From the NCBI GenBank assembly GCA_020216745.1, contig JAIWNQ010000085.1, forward strand, positions 1 to 10,000: DNA of 10,000 nt, in the 5' to 3' direction. Made by a program: the position numbers and the translations under genes. This stretch comes from Candidatus Hydrogenedens sp. (GTDB lineage: Bacteria > Hydrogenedentota > Hydrogenedentia > Hydrogenedentales > Hydrogenedentaceae). Positions 5,551-10,000 of the stretch are shown here, in pieces. Every line of letters begins with the position of its first letter. Position 1 is the first letter of the stretch. The notes beneath the pieces are model-generated. The model ran no database searches. It was not told the origin of the DNA and saw nothing but the letters and a program-made list of their open reading frames with translations.

Positions 5551-7044
5551 CTATTTACCCCGCCAAAATGAAGGGAAAAATAACACCAATATTGCATATA
5601 TCTCCAACCGACCCATCAACATTAACATACATAACACCCCTTTACCTAAAATAGGAACCGCAGAAAAATCTTCAACACCTCCAACATATTCTAATCCAGG
5701 ACCACAACCATTCAACGACGCAGCCACTGATGATATAGAAGTTACTATTGGCAACCCAATCCAACACAAAATAAGACTACCTATAACAAAGACGGATACA
5801 TATAGAGCAAAATAACTCAAAACAGATTTCTGAACATCATCGTCAATTGCCTGTTCTCCTAAATGGATTGCCTTTATTACCCTGGGTTGGAAAATGGATT
5901 GTATCCTATTTAATAAGAATTTAAGTAGGATAACTACACGAATTATTTTCAATCCCCCTGAGGTTGAACCTGCTGACCCACCTATAATCATCAGTATCAC
6001 AAGAGCCCATCTTGCAAAATAAGGCCATGAGTCATAATCTTCTGTTGTAAAACCTGTATCCGTCATTAAGGATGTAACTGTGAAAGATACACTTCGAAGG
6101 GCTTTACCAAAAGAATAATGTAAAAATTCACTTTTATCTAAAGAGAAAGTCCCGTGATACCCCATTACACAAATAGTTAAAAATACAATTGAGAAAAACC
6201 AGATAGATATATACGCCCGCCATTCTATATTTTGAAAAAAAGCCCGAATATTCCTTTGATAGAGAAGAAAGAACAATCCAAAGTTTGTGCCTGCACAAAG
6301 CATAAAAAAAATAGTAATTATTTCTATCGGCAGACTATTATATGCCCCAATACTCATCTGCCTTGTCGAAAATCCCCCACTGGCTAATGTTGCAAAGGCA
6401 TGACATACCGCATCAAACAAACTCATTCCAAATAACATTAAAAGAATACATTGAATAGTTGTCAGCGAGATATAAACGAACAACAATTGTTTCAAAGTCT
6501 CTTTCACTCTGGGTCTAATGAATTTTACATCGGGTACAAAAGATTCAGATTTGAGAAGCAGACGACCTCCTGCCCCTAAGTAGGGGAGCACTGCAATAAA
6601 CATAACCACAATTCCCATTCCACCTAAAAAATGAGTAAAAGCTCGCCAAAAAAGTAATGTTTTCGGGAAAGTCTCTATATCCTTCACTACTGTAGAGCCT
6701 GTAGTTGTAAACCCAGATACGGACTCAAAAATAGCATCCATTAGTGAAAGATGGCCAGATAAGTAAAATGGAAAAGAACCACAAATAGTAATTAATATCC
6801 ATCCTAACCCCACTAAGGCTAACGATTCCTTAATTAAAAAACGCTCCTCCTCCGCCTTACTTTTTCGGAAGGTAGATACAATACCTAATACTCCGATTAA
6901 AAACACATACATAAAGGACTCTAAAATATAAGGAATAATATCTGTCTCATGATAGGCTATAGCGGGAACTAATAATAACAAAAAAACAAAAGCATATCCG
7001 ATTAGAAGTCTTCCTAAATAATTAATTAATTGAAAGTAATTCAT
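5551..7044 (-). CDS. trkH: Trk-type potassium uptake protein, TrkH family
   Basis: This is the potassium-translocating membrane subunit, which works with the TrkA protein encoded just upstream. The 497 residues are typical of the family and contain many hydrophobic segments in the four-fold M1-P-M2 arrangement. The four selectivity-filter loops are visible: SGFTTTGST (110-118), LASGGFST (220-227), MTDTGFTT (327-334) and NGCGPGLE (445-452), each with its key glycine. GGSAGSTSGGLKIIR (355-369) is the conserved segment following the third loop, and the C-terminal MGRLEIYAILVLFFPSFWR (477-495) is a family hallmark. The ATG at 7044 gives a complete N-terminal helix; the Shine-Dalgarno is weak (ACGGTAA). 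The start lies 54 bp after the trkA stop on the same strand, so an operon is likely. KtrB is related but shorter. Confidence 0.96.
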   Translation of the reverse strand: MNYFQLINYLGRLLIGYAFVFLLLLVPAIAYHETDIIPYILESFMYVFLIGVLGIVSTFRKSKAEEERFLIKESLALVGLGWILITICGSFPFYLSGHLSLMDAIFESVSGFTTTGSTVVKDIETFPKTLLFWRAFTHFLGGMGIVVMFIAVLPYLGAGGRLLLKSESFVPDVKFIRPRVKETLKQLLFVYISLTTIQCILLMLFGMSLFDAVCHAFATLASGGFSTRQMSIGAYNSLPIEIITIFFMLCAGTNFGLFFLLYQRNIRAFFQNIEWRAYISIWFFSIVFLTICVMGYHGTFSLDKSEFLHYSFGKALRSVSFTVTSLMTDTGFTTEDYDSWPYFARWALVILMIIGGSAGSTSGGLKIIRVVILLKFLLNRIQSIFQPRVIKAIHLGEQAIDDDVQKSVLSYFALYVSVFVIGSLILCWIGLPIVTSISSVAASLNGCGPGLEYVGGVEDFSAVPILGKGVLCMLMLMGRLEIYAILVLFFPSFWRGK

Positions 7045-7098
7045 TTTGATTACCGTTTTCTATATAAAAATTAGTTCTTCAAGTCCCATATAAATCTA

Positions 7099-8430
7099 TC
7101 ATTTAAATAATTTACTCACGTCATTAAATTTTTCAGCCTTTGTTACAATAACTACCCGATCACCTTCCTTTATCACATCGGTTCCTGTAGGAATTATTGG
7201 CTGTTCTTCACGAATTATTCCTGCAACCACACAACCAATGTCAAATCGAATATCTTTAAGAGCACGATTAAGAAACTTAAAGGATTTTTTAATCTCATAT
7301 TCGGCAATTTCAATACCCCGTATATTCAATAAATGTTTTACCGTATTTTGATATACAATTCGCAATACCTTATTAACAAAACTGTAGTATGGAATTACCG
7401 AGTAATCAATTCCAAAACGGTCTACTAATTCACCAAACTGTTTATTATATATAACACTTACCACATAAGGGATACCTATGTCCTTCGCTAAAGATGCTGC
7501 CACTACATTCCGTTCATCATCATGGGTCGGTGCAATGAATACATCAAAATCCTTTACCGCTATCAATTGAGAGCGATTGCTCAATGGGTCATCATTTATA
7601 ATATCCATTTTATATTTAGAAAGTATCTGCGACAACTCCTCTGCCCGTTGTTTATCTTTCTCAAATAATTTAATCACAGAAACTTTATCTTTTAATGCTC
7701 TAATAATCTGAACAGTTATAGGTGTTCCACCTAAAATAATAACTCTTTTCTTCTTATCCCAATCCCCTGTAAATACCTTTACTGCACGTGCTATGCCATC
7801 ACGTTTCCCAAAAATTCCTAAAATATCTCCACACTTTATCTGTGTTTCTCCTGTAGGCACATCCACCTGCTTCCCTGATTTTATATACCCAACAACTAAC
7901 TTTTCTCTAATTACATCCATTACCTCCTTCAAAGTCTTTCCACTTTCCTTAAATTGGTTCCAGACCCTCAATTCATAAAATTGGATACGGTCATTTCCAT
8001 ACTCTTCTGAAACCAATAGCCCTGGCGATTCAGTAAAACTCGCAATATCCGTTGCAGCCAATTGGTCTGGCGACAAGAAATAATCAATCCCCAGAATGCT
8101 CTCATATAAAAATGCATTATTAATATAGACCATGTCTGAAATCAAAGCAGACACACTCACCGCACCTAAGTTTTTTGCGCAACTACTTGCAATTATATTT
8201 GCCCTATCATCCCCCAATGTTGCAATGAAAAGGTCACATCCACCACTTATTACCTCCTGTATTAATGATGGGTCTTGAGCATTACCTAACCGTGTGCCGA
8301 CGTCGACCCTTCCTGTTAAATCGTCAAGTACTGATTTGTCGTAATCTATCACGGTAACATCATTATCCTTGTAAAGCATCTCCGCCAATAGCGAACCTGC
8401 TCTACCCGCACCTGCAATAACAATTTTCAT
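7099..8430 (-). CDS. trkA: Trk potassium uptake regulator TrkA (two RCK modules)
   Basis: This peripheral cytoplasmic protein binds NAD(H) or adenine nucleotides and gates TrkH. The 443 residues hold two tandem RCK_N/RCK_C modules, as in full-length TrkA. Module 1 starts MKIVIAGAGRAG (1-12) with an intact GxGxxG loop and Asp29 at the end of the second strand; its RCK_C part ends near 220 (KCGDILGIFGKRDG, 199-212). Module 2 starts RVIILGGTPIT (229-239), where the glycine loop is degenerate: Thr236 and Thr239 replace the usual glycines. Glu257 ends its second strand, and the second RCK_C part runs to the C-terminus (KEGDRVVIVTKAEK, 421-434). The ATG at 8430 gives the usual N-terminus; upstream only a weak GGA is visible. 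It is followed by trkH and is divergent from the heparinase-like gene. Confidence 0.96.
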   Translation of the reverse strand: MKIVIAGAGRAGSLLAEMLYKDNDVTVIDYDKSVLDDLTGRVDVGTRLGNAQDPSLIQEVISGGCDLFIATLGDDRANIIASSCAKNLGAVSVSALISDMVYINNAFLYESILGIDYFLSPDQLAATDIASFTESPGLLVSEEYGNDRIQFYELRVWNQFKESGKTLKEVMDVIREKLVVGYIKSGKQVDVPTGETQIKCGDILGIFGKRDGIARAVKVFTGDWDKKKRVIILGGTPITVQIIRALKDKVSVIKLFEKDKQRAEELSQILSKYKMDIINDDPLSNRSQLIAVKDFDVFIAPTHDDERNVVAASLAKDIGIPYVVSVIYNKQFGELVDRFGIDYSVIPYYSFVNKVLRIVYQNTVKHLLNIRGIEIAEYEIKKSFKFLNRALKDIRFDIGCVVAGIIREEQPIIPTGTDVIKEGDRVVIVTKAEKFNDVSKLFK

Positions 8431-8501
8431 ATCTTTTATTCCAATATATGAATGTTATCTTTTAGAATTCTCTTTCACATTATCTTTGTTGCTCATTACA
8501 T

Positions 8502-8519
8502 ATTTTATATATATAAAAT
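8502..8519. promoter_or_regulatory. Perfect 18-bp AT palindrome between divergent genes
   Basis: ATTTTATATATATAAAAT is its own reverse complement and lies in the 135-bp region between trkA (minus) and the heparinase-like gene (plus). It offers TATATA or TATAAA -10-like boxes in both directions. It may be a shared operator or simply overlapping promoter elements. TATTAT (8522-8527) is another possible -10 box for the plus-strand gene. No good -35 box was found in either direction. Confidence 0.4.
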
Positions 8520-8565
8520 GGTATTATATCACTAAAATAAACCATGAAATAAAAAGGAAAGGGAT

Positions 8566-10000
8566 ATGAAAAATACAATTCCTCTTAAAATCAAAAACAC
8601 TATCTACACACTACCTATTATCATTTTTTTACTATGCTCTTCTATATTTTCCGAAGAAGAATTTCAAGCAATTCTGGGATTAAACACAGATTTTACCAAG
8701 GTTTCAATAAACACCTCCCACGATAGGCTTATCAAAGAGAGATTTACTGTGGATAAAGGGGTATTTACCCAAACAGAAAACGGGAGAGCGGGTCTCAAAT
8801 GGGCAAAGGAACTTCTACATGAACAGACAACAATCCCTCTAACAACATATACCTTATACAGAGAATATCAAAGAACAGGAGACCGTAAAAAATATGAAAA
8901 GCCTTATTTCCTGAAAAGGTCTATGCTTTCCGCAACCACCTTACTTATTTATTTTGAAAATGACGATTCATTACTTCCTCTTCTTAATGACCTAATCTGG
9001 GACATCTGCGAAGAATCTTCCTGGGTCGTTCCTGCTCATGAACGGCAAGAGAAATATACGTATGTTGACCTTTTTTCTGCTGAAACCGCTACCCAATTAG
9101 CCCATACATTGCTTTTCTTAGAAGATAAATTGTCAGATGAAATAAAAAAAAGAATACGCTACGAAGTCAAAAAAAGGGTTATGCAACCGTATCTCTTTTA
9201 TTCCGAAGATAAATATGGCTGGGTTCATGGACGAAATAACTGGACAGGTGTTTGTGCTGGGTCTATCGGCGAATGTTTTATCATACTGGAAGAAAACGAA
9301 CAAATCCTGCGCAAAGCCATTACCCTCGTTACGAATCAATTAGCCCGCTTCGTGAAAAACGGTTTTGCAGAAGATGGCGGTTGTCTGGAAGGTATTTCCT
9401 ACTGGAACTACGGACTCACACATTACGTCAGTTTTGGGGAACTGCTTTACGAAGCAACCGATGGAAATGTCAATATTATGCAGAACCCCCGACTTTACCA
9501 GATTGCCTTCTATCCCTATGTTGTTTATTTAGGAAATGGACAATTTGCCAGTTTCTCTGACGCTCCATCTCAATTTTATCCACATGCTTTCATCACACAT
9601 CGGTTAGCAGAACGCTTCTCCGCTTACGACCGACTTTCTTCTACATCTCATCCGTTCATTTACCATAAATTGGGAGAACAATTAAATGTAGATTACCTAC
9701 ATGTACTTGCTAATCCTTCACCAACACACTGGCATTTTGGAGATATTATTCGCAATATCCTCTGGTCCTACCCTTATTCTCAACAACCCAAACAAGAAAT
9801 CCCCATTGAAAGCACCTACTTGCCCAAATCAGGTATCGCAAGATTGGTTTCAAAAGATAATAATGGAAACACATATATCGTTATCTGTAAAGCAGGTAGT
9901 AATAATGAACCCCACAATCATAACGATGTTGGAAGTTTCGTCTATGCAGTTAATAACACTATTTTCCTTACCGACCCAGGTGCAGGTCTCTACTCACGAG
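8566..10000 (+). CDS. Secreted heparinase II/III-family protein, 3' partial
   Basis: The frame runs open from the ATG at 8566 to the window edge, giving 478 codons without a stop. AAGGAAAGGG lies just upstream of the ATG and supports the start. The N-terminus looks like a signal peptide: lysines at 2, 8 and 10, then the hydrophobic TLPIIIFLLCSSIFS (15-29) before an acidic EEE. An alpha-helical domain follows, with GWVHGRNNWTGVCAGSIG (218-235) and EDGGCLEGISYWNYG (269-283), then a second region with KAGSNNEPHNHNDVGSF (442-458). These match the pattern of heparinase II/III-like polysaccharide lyases, in which a Tyr of the first block and the His of the HNHND block belong to the active site. Tyr282, His452 and Asp454 are candidates here. 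The substrate could be a uronic-acid-containing glycan but cannot be read from sequence. The remaining beta-sandwich part lies beyond the window. Confidence 0.85.
   Translation, partial: MKNTIPLKIKNTIYTLPIIIFLLCSSIFSEEEFQAILGLNTDFTKVSINTSHDRLIKERFTVDKGVFTQTENGRAGLKWAKELLHEQTTIPLTTYTLYREYQRTGDRKKYEKPYFLKRSMLSATTLLIYFENDDSLLPLLNDLIWDICEESSWVVPAHERQEKYTYVDLFSAETATQLAHTLLFLEDKLSDEIKKRIRYEVKKRVMQPYLFYSEDKYGWVHGRNNWTGVCAGSIGECFIILEENEQILRKAITLVTNQLARFVKNGFAEDGGCLEGISYWNYGLTHYVSFGELLYEATDGNVNIMQNPRLYQIAFYPYVVYLGNGQFASFSDAPSQFYPHAFITHRLAERFSAYDRLSSTSHPFIYHKLGEQLNVDYLHVLANPSPTHWHFGDIIRNILWSYPYSQQPKQEIPIESTYLPKSGIARLVSKDNNGNTYIVICKAGSNNEPHNHNDVGSFVYAVNNTIFLTDPGAGLYSR

Noticed and set aside
9252..9560. 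Plus-strand 102-codon frame and the minus-strand frame at 9133-9339
   Set aside because: Both lie inside the heparinase II/III-like gene, which carries the recognisable motifs in its own continuous frame.

Overview
The window is AT-rich bacterial chromosomal DNA with ordinary Shine-Dalgarno starts. It comes from a Gram-negative-type organism that makes type IV pilin-like proteins and secretes a heparinase II/III-like protein. Nothing in the sequence fixes the phylum. Low GC, tandem pilins with long soluble domains and a secreted polysaccharide-lyase-like protein would suit a PVC/Hydrogenedentota-like or similar candidate lineage, but this is a weak guess. I see no phage, transposon, CRISPR array, rRNA or tRNA.

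Layout. (1) Bases 1-2441, plus strand: the 3' part of an unrecognised gene encoding a Ser/Asp/Pro repeat followed by a long coiled coil. Its TAA is directly followed by the ATG of ftsA, the actin-like cell-division protein. A 10-bp-stem hairpin overlaps the ftsA stop. No ftsZ follows. (2) Bases 2620-4062, plus strand: hisS, histidyl-tRNA synthetase, with its own leader. (3) Bases 5153-4122, minus strand and convergent with hisS: two tandem paralogous type IV pilin-like genes separated by 120 bp that hold a strong 12-bp hairpin. Upstream of the first is an AT-rich region of about 400 bp with a good -24/-12 (sigma-54-like) match and a leader hairpin. (4) Bases 8430-5551, minus strand: trkA then trkH, the regulatory and membrane subunits of a Trk potassium uptake system. 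(5) Bases 8566-10000, plus strand and divergent from trkA: the 5' part of an exported heparinase II/III-family gene that runs off the window. The short divergent region holds a perfect 18-bp AT palindrome.

How the parts relate. FtsA and the coiled-coil protein are probably co-translated and may act together at the division site or cell envelope. TrkA gates TrkH through nucleotide binding. The two pilins probably form one transcription unit with the hairpin tuning the distal gene. Each pilin gene is preceded, 36-47 nt before its start codon, by a hairpin that shows AACCCGG in its loop. I regard that shared element, with the sigma-54-like promoter, as the most interesting unexplained signal here. 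I did not find convincing evidence for a wholly new multi-gene system.
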